Source: Bacteroidota bacterium (GTDB taxonomy: Bacteria > Bacteroidota > Bacteroidia > B-17B0 > Aurantibacillaceae). From it: DNA of 64,000 nucleotides. Shown here piece after piece: positions 51,376 through 61,280 of the stretch. The DNA lies in NCBI GenBank assembly GCA_013297775.1, contig JAAFIL010000016.1, positions 1 through 64,000 of the forward strand. Direction: 5' to 3'. A program made the position numbers and the translations under genes. Positions within the stretch are counted from its first letter, which is position 1. Every line of letters begins with the position of its first letter. The notes under the pieces are model-generated. The model was not told the origin of the DNA. It ran no database searches and saw only the letters and a list, made by a program, of their open reading frames with translations.

Positions 51376-52485
51376 ATGGCAAATGCGTATAACGAACCCA
51401 ATGCAGAAATGGTGAATACCATAAAGTGTAAAGATTGTGGTGCCAACTTAAAATTTAAGCCAGGCACACACGCACTCAATTGCGAATACTGCGGAACTAA
51501 TAATGTAATCGAAACCGAGAAAACCGAAATTATTGAAAACGATTATAACACTTACATTGATAACTCAGTTGCAAACGACGAAACGCAAGCCATTAGTACT
51601 GTTAAATGCGCGCAATGCGGTGCTGCAACAACTCTACCACCAAATGTAACCTCTTGCACTTGCCCTTATTGCGATACACCCTTGGTTATTAAAGATGCCA
51701 GCAACACTACCATTATTAAACCTAAATATATTTTACCATTTAAAGTTGAACGCAATAAAGCAAAAGACGAATTTGTGAAATGGGTTGGCAGCCTTTGGTT
51801 TGCGCCCAACAAATTGAAAGAATACGCTGCCAATAGCGCCGAAAAATTAAATGGTGTGTACATGCCCTACTGGACTTACGACTCGCAAACGCATAGCCAA
51901 TACCAAGGCGCACGCGGCGAGTATTATTATGTTACCCAAACTTATACCGATAGCAATGGCAACACCCAAACCCGCCAAGTGCGCCACACCAATTGGTACA
52001 CTGCAAGTGGACAAGTAGATGAAAATTTTGACGATCTCTTAATTTGTGCCTCTCACTCTTTGCCCGAAAAATTAGTGAAAAATTTAGACCCTTGGGATTT
52101 GCCCGAACTGGTGGCATTTGACCCTCGTTTTTTAAGTGGCTTTGTTACCGAAAGCTACCAAGTGCAATTAAAAGAAGGCTTCGAGCAAGCGAAACACATT
52201 ATGAACAACCGCATCGAAAGTTTGGTAAGGCAAGATATAGGCGGCGATGAACAACGTGTGCATGCCGTTAATACCGATTACAACGCCATTACGTTTAAAC
52301 ATATTTTATTACCCTTGTGGATTAGTGCCTACAAATATGACAATAAGGTGTATCGGTTCACCATTAACGCCCGAACCGGCGAAGTGCAGGGCGAACGGCC
52401 ATATAGTGCCATAAAAATTATATTATTTGTATTAATGGTAATAGCTATTGTTGGCGGAATGGTATTTTTGTTGCAAAAAAAATAG
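51376..52485 (+). CDS. Zinc-ribbon protein with C-terminal membrane anchor
   Basis: This 369-residue protein opens with two zinc ribbons: Cys18-x2-Cys21...Cys36-x2-Cys39 and Cys78-x2-Cys81...Cys96-x2-Cys99. A large conserved domain follows (about 110-330), with YMPYWTYDSQTHSQYQGARGEYYY and LPLWISAYKYDNKVYRFTINARTGEVQGERPYS. A single membrane helix near the end (about 345-365) anchors it with the ribbons in the cytoplasm. Homologues are often mislabelled as helicase-related; no helicase motif is present. The downstream secreted-protein gene begins 2 bases after its stop. Function is unknown. Confidence 0.7.
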   Translation: MANAYNEPNAEMVNTIKCKDCGANLKFKPGTHALNCEYCGTNNVIETEKTEIIENDYNTYIDNSVANDETQAISTVKCAQCGAATTLPPNVTSCTCPYCDTPLVIKDASNTTIIKPKYILPFKVERNKAKDEFVKWVGSLWFAPNKLKEYAANSAEKLNGVYMPYWTYDSQTHSQYQGARGEYYYVTQTYTDSNGNTQTRQVRHTNWYTASGQVDENFDDLLICASHSLPEKLVKNLDPWDLPELVAFDPRFLSGFVTESYQVQLKEGFEQAKHIMNNRIESLVRQDIGGDEQRVHAVNTDYNAITFKHILLPLWISAYKYDNKVYRFTINARTGEVQGERPYSAIKIILFVLMVIAIVGGMVFLLQKK

Positions 52486-52487
52486 AG

Positions 52488-53021
52488 ATGAAGAAAATCT
52501 TTTTATTACTTAGCTGTTGTTTAGGATTAAGTTCACTAAACGCTCAATTACGTTTTTCGCTGCTTACCCAACGCGATGCCAACAAAAAAGCCAAAGCCAA
52601 TGTGGTTACTTTAGTAGATGGAAAAGATAAAATAGACTATACGTGGAACGACACCACTATGCGCGACCCCGAAACCACCAAAATTTTATTTGAGGCTCAA
52701 AAAGGAGATACACTGTATGCGTTTTTATACGTGGCCACATTTTCGAAAGTAACCACCACCAGTATTAACGGAAAATGCGTGGCAGGAAAAGAAAAACGCC
52801 TATTTTTTGTAAAGTGGGACAGAACCAACAACCAAGCCAAATGGAAAAACAAAAGCATTGAATCGTGTTTGCTCAATGTAACTTTAATGAGCAAAGAAGA
52901 AGAACTAAACGATTGGGATAAACAATCGCCCTTGGTTATAAAAACGCACAAAGCTAATGCCTTTGTTGACCTCACCTTTGACCCTGCCAAATTTTGGGAA
53001 GGCATCAAATCAGAACAATAG
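52488..53021 (+). CDS. Small secreted protein, partner of the zinc-ribbon protein
   Basis: The 177-residue protein has a signal peptide (1-19, ending LNAQ). The mature part is strand-rich, with two Cys (GKCVAGKEKR and SIESCLLNVTL), and shows no family I recognise. The start codon follows the stop of the zinc-ribbon membrane protein gene by 2 bases, so the two are cotranscribed. It is probably periplasmic. Confidence 0.6.
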   Translation: MKKIFLLLSCCLGLSSLNAQLRFSLLTQRDANKKAKANVVTLVDGKDKIDYTWNDTTMRDPETTKILFEAQKGDTLYAFLYVATFSKVTTTSINGKCVAGKEKRLFFVKWDRTNNQAKWKNKSIESCLLNVTLMSKEEELNDWDKQSPLVIKTHKANAFVDLTFDPAKFWEGIKSEQ

Positions 53022-53161
53022 CTGTCAAAGTCGTTTAACCCATTTTTTTGACCACAGTTGCTAATTAAACACATAAAAAATATTTATGATTTATATTTAA
53101 AATATAAATAAAATAAATGCTTTGAATTACCGATATTTGCATTCTAACAAATTAAAAATTT

Positions 53162-54598
53162 ATGGTAAGAATAACAGTAGCAAAAGGAGATGGAATAGGT
53201 CCAGAAATTATGGATGCCACTTTAAGTATTATTAAAGCCGCAGGCGCACAACTCGAAGTAGATGAAATTGAGGTGGGAGAAAAAGTATATCTAGCTGGAA
53301 ACACCGCAGGTATTGCTAAGGAGTCGTGGGATATAATTCGTCGTAATAAAATATTTTTAAAAGCACCGATTACTACGCCACAAGGCGGCGGTTACAAAAG
53401 TTTAAATGTTACCACTCGTAAATTTTTAGGGTTATACTCTAACGTGCGCCCATGTATGAGCCTACACCCGTTTGTGAAAACCAAACATCCTAATATGGAT
53501 TTGGTAATTGTTCGCGAAAACGAAGAAGATTTATACGCAGGTATTGAACACCAACAAACCGATGAGGTCATACAATGCTTAAAATTAATCAGTCGTCCGG
53601 GTTGCGAAAAAATTGTTCGCTACGCATTTGAATACGCCAAACAATATAACCGAAAAAAAGTAACCTGTTTTACAAAAGATAATATTATGAAACAAACAGA
53701 TGGTTTGTTTCACCAAGTGTTTGATGAGATTGCAAAAGAATACCCCGAAATAGAAAACGAACATTGGATTATTGACATTGGTGCTGCTAAAATGGCCGAT
53801 ACCCCCGAGGCGTTTGATGTTATTGTAATGCCAAATTTATATGGCGATGTATTGTCAGATGTGGCAGCACAAATTGCTGGTTCAGTAGGTTTAGCGGGCT
53901 CTGCCAATATTGGCGAAGAGTGCGCTATGTTCGAAGCCATTCACGGTTCGGCACCACGCCGTGCTGGGCAAAATATGGCTAATCCTTCAGGTTTATTGCA
54001 AGGAGCTATTATGATGTTGAATCACTTAGGGCAAACCGATGTGGCTGAAAACGTTCAAAACGCTTGGTTAAAAACCATTGAAGACGGTATTCACACTTAC
54101 GATATTTTTAAAGAAGGCGTAAGTAAACAAAAAGTAGGTACTAAAGAATTTGCAGAAGCTGTTATTGCTAATTTAGGACACAAACCTTCTACTCTAAAAC
54201 CTGTTACTTATGCCAAAGGAGCCAAATTAAATTTACCAAAATACAAGCGCAAACCTGCTGCCAAAAAAGAGTTAGTGGGCGTGGATGTGTTTGTGCATTG
54301 GGCAGGCACTAACCCCAATGAACTAGCCAACGTAATTAGTGATTTAGACGATAACGATGTTAAACTCTCGATGATTACCAACCGCGGTATTAAAGTATGG
54401 CCCGATGGTTTTGAAGAAACATTTTGTACCGACCATTGGCGTTGTCGTTTTAAACCCGTTGAAGGTGCTACCATTTCGAAAGCACACATTGTGGGTTTAT
54501 TAACGAAAGCCTTAGATAAAAACATTGATACTATTAAAACCGAAAACCTATATGCGTTCGACGGTAAAGCCGCTTACTCTTTAGGACAAGGACAATAA
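53162..54598 (+). CDS. icd: NADP-dependent isocitrate dehydrogenase
   Basis: This 478-residue TCA-cycle enzyme converts isocitrate to 2-oxoglutarate and CO2. It shows the isopropylmalate/isocitrate dehydrogenase fold: VAKGDGIGPEIM at the start, LNVTTRKFLGLYSNVRP (substrate-binding), NEEDLYAGIE, the active-site Tyr/Lys region around NRKKVTCFTKDNIMK, VIVMPNLYGDVLSDVAAQIAGSVGLAGS (metal-binding Asp) and the coenzyme loop FEAIHGSAPRRAG. The 130-residue C-terminal extension (after about residue 345) occurs in the longer, Thermus-like subgroup. A small conserved protein gene follows 11 bases later. The CO2 it releases is metabolically related to the inorganic-carbon genes downstream, though the operons are separate. 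Confidence 0.93.
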   Translation: MVRITVAKGDGIGPEIMDATLSIIKAAGAQLEVDEIEVGEKVYLAGNTAGIAKESWDIIRRNKIFLKAPITTPQGGGYKSLNVTTRKFLGLYSNVRPCMSLHPFVKTKHPNMDLVIVRENEEDLYAGIEHQQTDEVIQCLKLISRPGCEKIVRYAFEYAKQYNRKKVTCFTKDNIMKQTDGLFHQVFDEIAKEYPEIENEHWIIDIGAAKMADTPEAFDVIVMPNLYGDVLSDVAAQIAGSVGLAGSANIGEECAMFEAIHGSAPRRAGQNMANPSGLLQGAIMMLNHLGQTDVAENVQNAWLKTIEDGIHTYDIFKEGVSKQKVGTKEFAEAVIANLGHKPSTLKPVTYAKGAKLNLPKYKRKPAAKKELVGVDVFVHWAGTNPNELANVISDLDDNDVKLSMITNRGIKVWPDGFEETFCTDHWRCRFKPVEGATISKAHIVGLLTKALDKNIDTIKTENLYAFDGKAAYSLGQGQ

Positions 54599-54609
54599 AA
54601 TCATATCAC

Positions 54610-54864
54610 ATGAAAATTCAATTAATTGATGGTCATTTTTCGGCAGCCGATGCGCTCGAATTAACCACGCGAATGGTTCAAGTTAAAGTTCGTTTTTTAG
54701 AAGATAAAATTAAGGGCTTGGAACACGAAGAAGACATTAAAATGCGTGAAGGACGAATCAAAAATTTACAAAACGAATTGGCAGCAGTTCGTAAATTGTG
54801 GAGTGAAAATGGTTCTTCACAATTGTATTTGCACGCTGTGATTTCTACTAACGAAGAAAAGTAA
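54610..54864 (+). CDS. Small conserved helical protein
   Basis: The 84-residue protein is charged and mostly helical (MKIQLIDGHFSAADALELTTRMVQVKVRFLEDKI, then a coiled-coil-like segment with Glu/Lys/Arg). It lies 11 bases after icd and before a strong terminator, so it is cotranscribed with icd. No family is recognised with certainty; a role linked to icd is not established. Confidence 0.65.
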   Translation: MKIQLIDGHFSAADALELTTRMVQVKVRFLEDKIKGLEHEEDIKMREGRIKNLQNELAAVRKLWSENGSSQLYLHAVISTNEEK

Positions 54865-54910
54865 TATTACTTGCACTTTGCATATATAAATGCAATACGT
54901 TAAAAAGTCA

Positions 54911-54954
54911 AACGCCTAACTTCAACTCACCACTTGAAGTTAGGCGTTTTTTTA
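54911..54954 (+). terminator. Intrinsic terminator of the icd operon
   Basis: AAACGCCTAACTTCAA (54911-54926) pairs perfectly over 16 bases with 54935-54950 around an 8-base loop, and a T tract runs to 54954. It lies 46 bases after the small helical protein gene. Confidence 0.93.
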
Positions 54955-54966
54955 TAGCTTGACTAA

Positions 54967-55126
54967 TGCCAACATCATTTCTAAAAGATACGTTGACCCA
55001 GTTTCTTTTTCTCTTATACTTCCTCAAAAATTATACCCGTAGGGCTTGCTACGCCTATAATTTTTTAGTCGCCTAAAAGAAAAATAATTCTGGTTCAACT
55101 TGTATCTTTTAGAACCGATATTGGTA
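54967..55126 (-). repeat. Family A palindromic repeat, copy A3 (160 bp)
   Basis: A full 160-bp copy in the same orientation as A2. The first bases are TGCCAA instead of TACCAA; the other end is ...ATATTGGTA. It lies between the icd terminator and the inorganic-carbon operon, opposite in orientation to A4 (63885 onward) at the far end of that operon. Confidence 0.9.
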
Positions 55127-55277
55127 TAATACGTTTCTAAACAGTAAAGACAACCTAGTTTAATCTAAGCGAATGAATACCAAAACCAAACTACGCAAAG
55201 GGCGAATGTTAATTTTTTTCAAAATCTTAAACTTTTTTGAAGTTGCTTCACAAAAAGAATTACATTTGAATCAGTTA

Positions 55278-55613
55278 ATGAATTCAAAAATAAAATATAT
55301 TGCTTGTTCATTGTTGTTAGCATTTCTAACTTCGGTAACGTTAAATGCTTTAATAGCGCACAACGGTTACCAACTGCATAAAGGCATGGTTGAACTGGTG
55401 CACAACACGCACGACGAAGCTGGAAGCAATGCACTTGTTTTTGAAGAAACCGAAAACGACGTTGAAGATTTATCAGAGTTTGCTTGTTTAGTATCGGCTT
55501 TTTTACTGTTCGATTTCCAATTTGTAAAACCAACTCCACAAACACAATGGGTAACGTATGTTGAACGTACACATCAACCCATTTTCTTAAGTATCCGCGT
55601 TCTGAGGATATAA
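55278..55613 (+). CDS. Small exported or membrane-anchored protein heading the inorganic-carbon operon
   Basis: Starting at the ATG at 55278 gives 111 residues beginning MNSKIKYIACSLLLAFLTSV, a signal peptide or anchor; the upstream in-frame ATGs would add a basic leader of 35 residues that is less convincing. The mature part is acidic (FEETENDVEDLSEFACLV) and ends LSIRVLRI. I do not recognise it. It lies 115 bases before the SulP gene and points the same way, as the first member of the SulP-porin-DabAB run, so an accessory role is possible but unproven. Confidence 0.5.
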   Translation: MNSKIKYIACSLLLAFLTSVTLNALIAHNGYQLHKGMVELVHNTHDEAGSNALVFEETENDVEDLSEFACLVSAFLLFDFQFVKPTPQTQWVTYVERTHQPIFLSIRVLRI

Positions 55614-55641
55614 TTTTTCATTTTTAAGCGAAATAAGTTTA

Positions 55642-55680
55642 GCCTAAACTAGGCACTTATGAATGAACCCTAACTGGGTT
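55642..55680 (+). promoter_or_regulatory. Two small hairpins upstream of the SulP gene
   Basis: GCCTA/TAGGC (55642-55646, 55650-55654) and AACCC/GGGTT (55666-55670, 55676-55680) are short perfect stems in the 115-base spacer before the SulP start. They could affect processing or translation. Without a T tract they are not a terminator. Confidence 0.3.
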
Positions 55681-55728
55681 TAAAGACATTTCTCTGTCTA
55701 TTTTTTCAATCACTTAAAACTATTTATT

Positions 55729-57333
55729 ATGAATACCTCCAAAACAAAATTACCATTAGACGGCTGGGCTGGTCTCAAGCAACATTATAAAACCGATGCC
55801 ATGAGTGGCTTCTTAGTATTCTTATTAGCAATGCCGCTTAGTTTAGGTATTGCTAAAGCATCCGATTTTCCGCCCATGATGGGTTTAATAACCGCTATGA
55901 TAGGTGGATTAGTTGTTAGTTTTTTTGCAGGCTCTTTATTAACCATTAAAGGCCCTGCGGCGGGTTTAATTGTTATTGTAGCTGGCTCCGTTGCCGATTT
56001 AGGTGGCGGCAACCCAACACTTGGTTGGCATTTAGCCCTTGGTGCTATTGCCGTTGCGGGTGTCTTACAAATTATATTTGGTTTATTAAAATTTGGTAAA
56101 CTCAACGACTTTTTTCCCTTTTCGGCGGTAGAAGGCATGTTAGCCGCCATTGGCATTATCATCATCAGTAAACAATTACATGTGCTGCTGGGTGTTAATC
56201 CAACCAACGCATTGGGCAAACCATTGGTAGAACCTTTTGAATTGTTAGAAGCATTGCCGCATACATTTGCTAATGTTAATGTTGCATCCGCTATTATTGG
56301 TATTGTAAGTTTAATCATTGTATTGGCTTACCCGCTTATTAAACTACCCATTGCCAAAAAAATTCCGGCAGCACTTGTTGTATTAGCTGTAGCTATTCCA
56401 TTGGGCATACTCCTTAATTTAAAAAGTACCAACCCAAAAGGTTTAGTGCATTTCGATAAAGGATTATTTGACAGTTTAACCATTAACATCAGCTTTGCGG
56501 GTCTTTCCAATATGGGGGTGTTTATTAAATACGTTATTATGTTTGCCTTAGTGGGCAGTTTAGAAGCCTTACTAACAGATAAAGCCATTGATAACTTAGA
56601 TCCATACAATCGTAAAGCAAACGCCGATAAAGATTTAATAGCATTAGGTGTTGGCAATATTATCACTTCCATTTTAGGGGGCTTACCTATGATTAGTGAA
56701 GTAGCCCGCAGCAGCAACAATGTAAGCAATGGTGCAAAAACACGTTGGGCCAATTTCTTTCATGGTGTATTTATTTTTCTATTTTTAGTGTTAGCTACTG
56801 TGTTTAGCGATTTAATTCCGAGTGCAGCCCTCTCGGCACTTTTGATTGGCGTTGGTATTAAATTAGCACACCCCAAATTATTTAAGCATGTGTTTCATGT
56901 AGGTAAAGAACAGTTAGCCATTTTCTTAGTAACCATTGTAACCACCTTGGCCACCGATTTATTAATTGGAATCCTAGCTGGTATCTTAGTAAAATTTGCA
57001 TTCGAACTAACAGGCGGCATAAAGTTAAAATCTATGTTCCGAAATAATTTTAAACTCACCAATAAAAATGGCGTACAGGTTTTAGTGATTGAAGATGCGG
57101 CTGTTTTTACCAACGTGATTGCCCTTAAACAAATACTCGAAAAAATTCCACCTTCCAAAGAAGTGATTATAGATTTATCAGAAGCAAAAATGATTGATCA
57201 TACCAGTTTGTGTATCATTGATCAATTTCAAAAAGCCTACGAATTAAATAATGGTCATGTGAGCATTCTTAACTCGAAGAAGCATACACGTCTAGGCTCT
57301 GACGCAACTAGTACCATGATTCTAATTGATTAA
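55729..57333 (+). CDS. SulP family anion transporter with STAS domain (bicarbonate candidate)
   Basis: This 534-residue inner-membrane transporter has the SulP core: AMSGFLVFLLAMPLSLGIAKASDFPPMMGLITAMIGGLVV (helices 1-2), GSLLTIKGPAAGLIVIVAG (helix 3), then about ten more helices and a C-terminal STAS domain (about 435-534, VLVIEDAAVFTNVIALK...VIIDLSEAKMIDHTSL). SulP proteins move sulphate, bicarbonate or dicarboxylates, and the BicA-type members are Na+/HCO3- symporters. The operon with DabAB makes bicarbonate the likeliest substrate here (inference). The porin gene follows 74 bases later. Confidence 0.85.
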   Translation: MNTSKTKLPLDGWAGLKQHYKTDAMSGFLVFLLAMPLSLGIAKASDFPPMMGLITAMIGGLVVSFFAGSLLTIKGPAAGLIVIVAGSVADLGGGNPTLGWHLALGAIAVAGVLQIIFGLLKFGKLNDFFPFSAVEGMLAAIGIIIISKQLHVLLGVNPTNALGKPLVEPFELLEALPHTFANVNVASAIIGIVSLIIVLAYPLIKLPIAKKIPAALVVLAVAIPLGILLNLKSTNPKGLVHFDKGLFDSLTINISFAGLSNMGVFIKYVIMFALVGSLEALLTDKAIDNLDPYNRKANADKDLIALGVGNIITSILGGLPMISEVARSSNNVSNGAKTRWANFFHGVFIFLFLVLATVFSDLIPSAALSALLIGVGIKLAHPKLFKHVFHVGKEQLAIFLVTIVTTLATDLLIGILAGILVKFAFELTGGIKLKSMFRNNFKLTNKNGVQVLVIEDAAVFTNVIALKQILEKIPPSKEVIIDLSEAKMIDHTSLCIIDQFQKAYELNNGHVSILNSKKHTRLGSDATSTMILID

Positions 57334-57407
57334 CGCTACTTACCAAAGACCTTAGTATATTTTATCTTTTTTATTCCCAAGGTCCGAGGTAAGCCAATTA
57401 TGATATT

Positions 57408-58763
57408 ATGAAAGCAAATAGTTATTTATGGAGTTTGTTTATGTTAGTACTAAACTTCTCTGCTCAATCGCAAATACCCAATACCCGTTTTAAAGATGGG
57501 ATTAAACTCTACCTCAGTAAAGATAGCGTCAGTTGGCTCAAAACAACGGTAGCCTTGCAAACGTGGGTGCGCTATACCGAAAATAATCCGGGTACAACCC
57601 TTAATGGTTACTCGCAAAAAGAAACCTTTGATATTGGTATTCGACGGATGCGTATGCAATTGTTTGGTAATATTACCAATCGCGTATTTTTTTACTCACA
57701 GTTTGGTTTAAATAATTTTTCCAATACTTCAACACGTAAACAAGGTGCTTTTTTTCACGATTTAACAACGGAGTATGCTTTACTACCAAAGCATTTGAGT
57801 ATAGGCTCGGGGTTAAGCGGCTGGAGCGGTTTATCGCGCTACGCCTCACCCGCCATTGCCTCTACTTTAATGTATGATGCGCCTTTGTTTGAACAAACCA
57901 CAAACGATGTAACGGACCAATTTTTGCGCAAATTAAGTATTTATGCAAAAGGTAAATTAGCCAAACTCGATTACCGTGTGGCCGTTAGTAAACCCATGAG
58001 TATTCAGGCGGCTCAACAAGGTTTCGATACAACGCTATCGGCCAATGCCACCTTTGCACCCGAGCCTCCCAAATTGCAATACCAAGGTTATTTTAATTGG
58101 CAATTTTTAGATCAAGAAAATAATCAAATTGCGTATATGCAAGGAACGTACTTGGGTAAAAAACGTGTGTTTAATATAGGTGGTGGATTTATTTATCAAC
58201 CCGATGCCATGCGTTATTTAGACACCAAGCCAACGGTGCCGCAAAAACGTTTTACGGCCATGAACTTATGGGCCATAGATATTTATTTAGATTATGCCTT
58301 AAACAAAGACAAACAAAATGCCATTAGTTTATATGGTGGTTATTTTAATTTCGATTTTGGGCCTAACTACTTGCGTAACCTCGGTGTGATGAATGATGCC
58401 AATGGCAGCTCGATTAGTGCTGTTAAAAAGTTTTCAGGTTTTGGAAATGCGTTTCCTATGTTTGGAACAGGCCAAGTCATGTACGCACAAATGGGTTATT
58501 TATTTAAGCACGATTTATTAAAGCAACAGGGCACTATTATGCCAACGGCCGATGTAATGGTAGCTAACTATACCGCGTTAAAAACACCAATGCTGGTGTG
58601 GGATGCAGGACTTAACTACTTTATGAATGGGCACAATAGTAAACTGAGTTTAAACTATCAAAACCGCCCCGTGTTTAGCGAAGATGTTAATACCTCAAAA
58701 GGTATAGAATTGAAAGGTCAACGTAAAGGCATGGTAGTTTTACAATATCAAATTTTCTTTTAA
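57408..58763 (+). CDS. Outer-membrane porin in the inorganic-carbon operon
   Basis: A signal peptide (1-22, ending AQSQ) precedes about 430 residues of alternating strands, with porin-type features: FDIGIRRMRMQLFGNITNRVFFYSQFGLNNF, long Gly/Asn-rich loops and a terminal VLQYQIFF, where the final Phe is the usual barrel-assembly signal. It resembles the phosphate-selective OprO/OprP-like porin group of Bacteroidota. The dabA start lies 2 bases after its stop, so it is translated with the pump. It would provide bicarbonate or small-anion entry through the outer membrane (inference). Confidence 0.8.
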   Translation: MKANSYLWSLFMLVLNFSAQSQIPNTRFKDGIKLYLSKDSVSWLKTTVALQTWVRYTENNPGTTLNGYSQKETFDIGIRRMRMQLFGNITNRVFFYSQFGLNNFSNTSTRKQGAFFHDLTTEYALLPKHLSIGSGLSGWSGLSRYASPAIASTLMYDAPLFEQTTNDVTDQFLRKLSIYAKGKLAKLDYRVAVSKPMSIQAAQQGFDTTLSANATFAPEPPKLQYQGYFNWQFLDQENNQIAYMQGTYLGKKRVFNIGGGFIYQPDAMRYLDTKPTVPQKRFTAMNLWAIDIYLDYALNKDKQNAISLYGGYFNFDFGPNYLRNLGVMNDANGSSISAVKKFSGFGNAFPMFGTGQVMYAQMGYLFKHDLLKQQGTIMPTADVMVANYTALKTPMLVWDAGLNYFMNGHNSKLSLNYQNRPVFSEDVNTSKGIELKGQRKGMVVLQYQIFF

Positions 58764-58765
58764 GT

Positions 58766-61276
58766 ATGGAGACAACTGTTTTAAAATACTCGACAACGCA
58801 AACATTTAATGTAGTACATGTATTAAATGAATTGCATCATTACTTGCCTGCGCAAGCACCACTAAAGGATTTCATTCACCATAATACTTTACATGCGTTT
58901 CAGCATTATCCATTTTTTGAAGGAATTAAACGTGCTTCCAGAATTTTTGGCTATCAAGTTACTTTGCCTTTAAGCGAATATCGAAATTTATACACGCAAG
59001 GTCGAATTAATACGCATGTTTTAGAGCGTTGCATTCAACTAGAAGGGGAGCGTGATGTTGAAAAATGGAAGAAGAAATTATGCAACACCTCTTACGATAC
59101 TTCTGTTCAAGCGCGTGTGGGGCAATTGCGTGCTAACTGGAAAACACAATATCAATTAGACATGGATGCGTTAACCCATCCGTTATTGTTTCGTACACTT
59201 TGTAGTTATTTAGATCAAGGCATTGCGATATGGCCGTTTCCACGTTTACAAGAAGGGTTTTTAGCAAGCCTCAAAGCCCTCGAAAAACAAGCCTACACGA
59301 GTTTTTTTAAAAGTAAACAAGCCCGTGAATTATTGTTGAGCGATGATTTATCCATTCCTTATTTACTTAACCTTTTAGTTGGCGAAGAAGCGTTATTTGA
59401 AACCTATTTGTTCGATCAGCAATTTTCGCATCAAGGTTGGAGTGGCATGGTTTGTTCGGTAGAAACGCAACCACAAACCCTACTCGATACTAGAAAAATA
59501 AGTTTATATGATGTTATCCTTTTTGAATTGTTATTAGAAATAGATGCGCTAAGTACTAAACGTAAGCACTGGATTCCTTTAGGACAAACCCTTGCCAACA
59601 AAACATCTTCATTCTTTTCGGAAGTAGAAACCACTGAACTTGATAAAGTAATTCGTATTTGGCAAAAGGCTTTTGAATGGAGTTATTACGATCAAGTATT
59701 AGCAGGTATTCGATTAGGAACAAGTACTAAAAAATCTATTGAGCAAAAATCGTTTCAAGCACTTTTATGTATTGACGATCGCGAATGCTCGTTTCGCCGT
59801 TACCTCGAAACGATAGATAGTAATTGCGAAACCTTTGGCACACCTGGCTTTTTTGCTGTTGAGTTTTACTTTCAACCAGAGGGCGGCAAATTTTTAACGA
59901 AACTTTGTCCGGCACCTGTTACACCCAAATACTTAATTAAAGAAACGGCCGCAACAAGTAAACAAAAAAAGGATATACATTTTTCACGTCAATCGAATGC
60001 TCTGGTAAGAGGTGCTTTAATGACCAATGTACTTGGGTTTTGGAGTGGATTAAAATTGGCAACGAGTGTGTTTCGTCCTACTAGCGGAGCAACCGATGCT
60101 TCATCGTTTAAACACATGGTAGCGCATTCTGAACTGAGTATTGAGAATAAAGATTTAACCCATCGTGAACACGATTTACAAATTGGGTTTACCATCGAAG
60201 AAATGGCAAATAGAACCGAAACCTTGTTAAAGAGTATTGGTTTAGTTAGCCATTTTGCGCCACTCGTTTACATCATAGGGCATGGTAGCAGTAGCGTTAA
60301 TAATCCGCACTACTCGGCTTACGATTGCGGGGCGTGTAGCGGGCGCGCGGGATCGGTTAATGCGCGGGTGATGGCGTTTATGCTTAATCACCCAAGTGTT
60401 AGAGCTATCTTAGAAATTCGTGGGATTAAAATTCCGGCTAACACCCAATTTATGGGAGCCTTACACGATACCACGCGCGACGAGATGGCATTTTACGATC
60501 TAGATTCTTTAACCTCGGTAAATGGCGAATCGCACATTACACATCGTCGTGTGTTTGATAAAGCTTTAGATAAAAATGCAAAAGAACGTTCGCGACGTTT
60601 AGTTTCTATTAATACCGCCTTAAATGCCGAAACCATACACGAAAAAATACGCCGTCGCTCGGTATCGCTATTTGAACCTCGCCCCGAATTGAACCATGCC
60701 ACCAATGCCCTGTGTATAGTGGGACGCAGAGAGTTAACTAAGCATTTGTTTTTAGATCGCCGTTCGTTTATGAACTCGTTCGATTACAAAGTAGATCCAG
60801 AAGGCAAGTATTTGCTAAGTATTTTAAATGCAGCGGCTCCGGTTTGTGGTGGCATTAATTTAGAATATTATTTTTCGAGGGTTGACAATCAAAAACTAGG
60901 TGCTGGCACCAAATTGCCGCATAATGTAATGGGGCTGTTTGCGGTTGCCAATGGCATTGATGGCGATTTAAGACCTGGGCTACCCAGTCAAATGATCGAA
61001 GTACACGACCCCGTTCGTTTACTTATTATTGTCGAACATTTTAAAGAGGTGGTTTTAAAAACGATTCAAACCAACCCCGCTACCTACGAGTGGTTTAAAA
61101 ATGAGTGGGTTAATTTGGTGAGTGTTGACCCCGAAACAAAGGCTCTATACGTGTTTGAAAAGGAAGAGTTTGTGCCTTACTTGCCTCTTACTAAAAACTT
61201 GCAAACACTTTCTGATTTGGATGCGTTATTGGCAACCCACGAAAATAATTTACCAGTTTATCTTTTAAAGAAATAG
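58766..61276 (+). CDS. dabA: DabA, catalytic subunit of an inorganic-carbon pump
   Basis: This 836-residue protein belongs to the DabA family (formerly DUF2309). The carbonic-anhydrase-like zinc site is complete: Cys335 and Asp337 in LLCIDDRECSFRRYLE, His506 in IIGHGSSSVNNPHYSAY and Cys521 in DCGACSGR, matching the Cys-Asp...His...Cys set of the characterised protein. The N-terminal HHNTLHAFQHYPFFEG (38-53) is also typical. DabA is a peripheral cytoplasmic protein that hydrates CO2 one-way, driven by proton or sodium flow through the membrane subunit DabB, whose gene follows 4 bases later. Length fits the family. Confidence in family is high; the driving ion is unknown. Confidence 0.94.
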   Translation: METTVLKYSTTQTFNVVHVLNELHHYLPAQAPLKDFIHHNTLHAFQHYPFFEGIKRASRIFGYQVTLPLSEYRNLYTQGRINTHVLERCIQLEGERDVEKWKKKLCNTSYDTSVQARVGQLRANWKTQYQLDMDALTHPLLFRTLCSYLDQGIAIWPFPRLQEGFLASLKALEKQAYTSFFKSKQARELLLSDDLSIPYLLNLLVGEEALFETYLFDQQFSHQGWSGMVCSVETQPQTLLDTRKISLYDVILFELLLEIDALSTKRKHWIPLGQTLANKTSSFFSEVETTELDKVIRIWQKAFEWSYYDQVLAGIRLGTSTKKSIEQKSFQALLCIDDRECSFRRYLETIDSNCETFGTPGFFAVEFYFQPEGGKFLTKLCPAPVTPKYLIKETAATSKQKKDIHFSRQSNALVRGALMTNVLGFWSGLKLATSVFRPTSGATDASSFKHMVAHSELSIENKDLTHREHDLQIGFTIEEMANRTETLLKSIGLVSHFAPLVYIIGHGSSSVNNPHYSAYDCGACSGRAGSVNARVMAFMLNHPSVRAILEIRGIKIPANTQFMGALHDTTRDEMAFYDLDSLTSVNGESHITHRRVFDKALDKNAKERSRRLVSINTALNAETIHEKIRRRSVSLFEPRPELNHATNALCIVGRRELTKHLFLDRRSFMNSFDYKVDPEGKYLLSILNAAAPVCGGINLEYYFSRVDNQKLGAGTKLPHNVMGLFAVANGIDGDLRPGLPSQMIEVHDPVRLLIIVEHFKEVVLKTIQTNPATYEWFKNEWVNLVSVDPETKALYVFEKEEFVPYLPLTKNLQTLSDLDALLATHENNLPVYLLKK

Positions 61277-61280
61277 TTGT

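Noticed and set aside
55785-56753. Minus-strand ORFs of 177 and 141 codons
   Set aside because: They are antisense to the clearly coding SulP gene and have no signal, domain or ribosome-binding features of their own.
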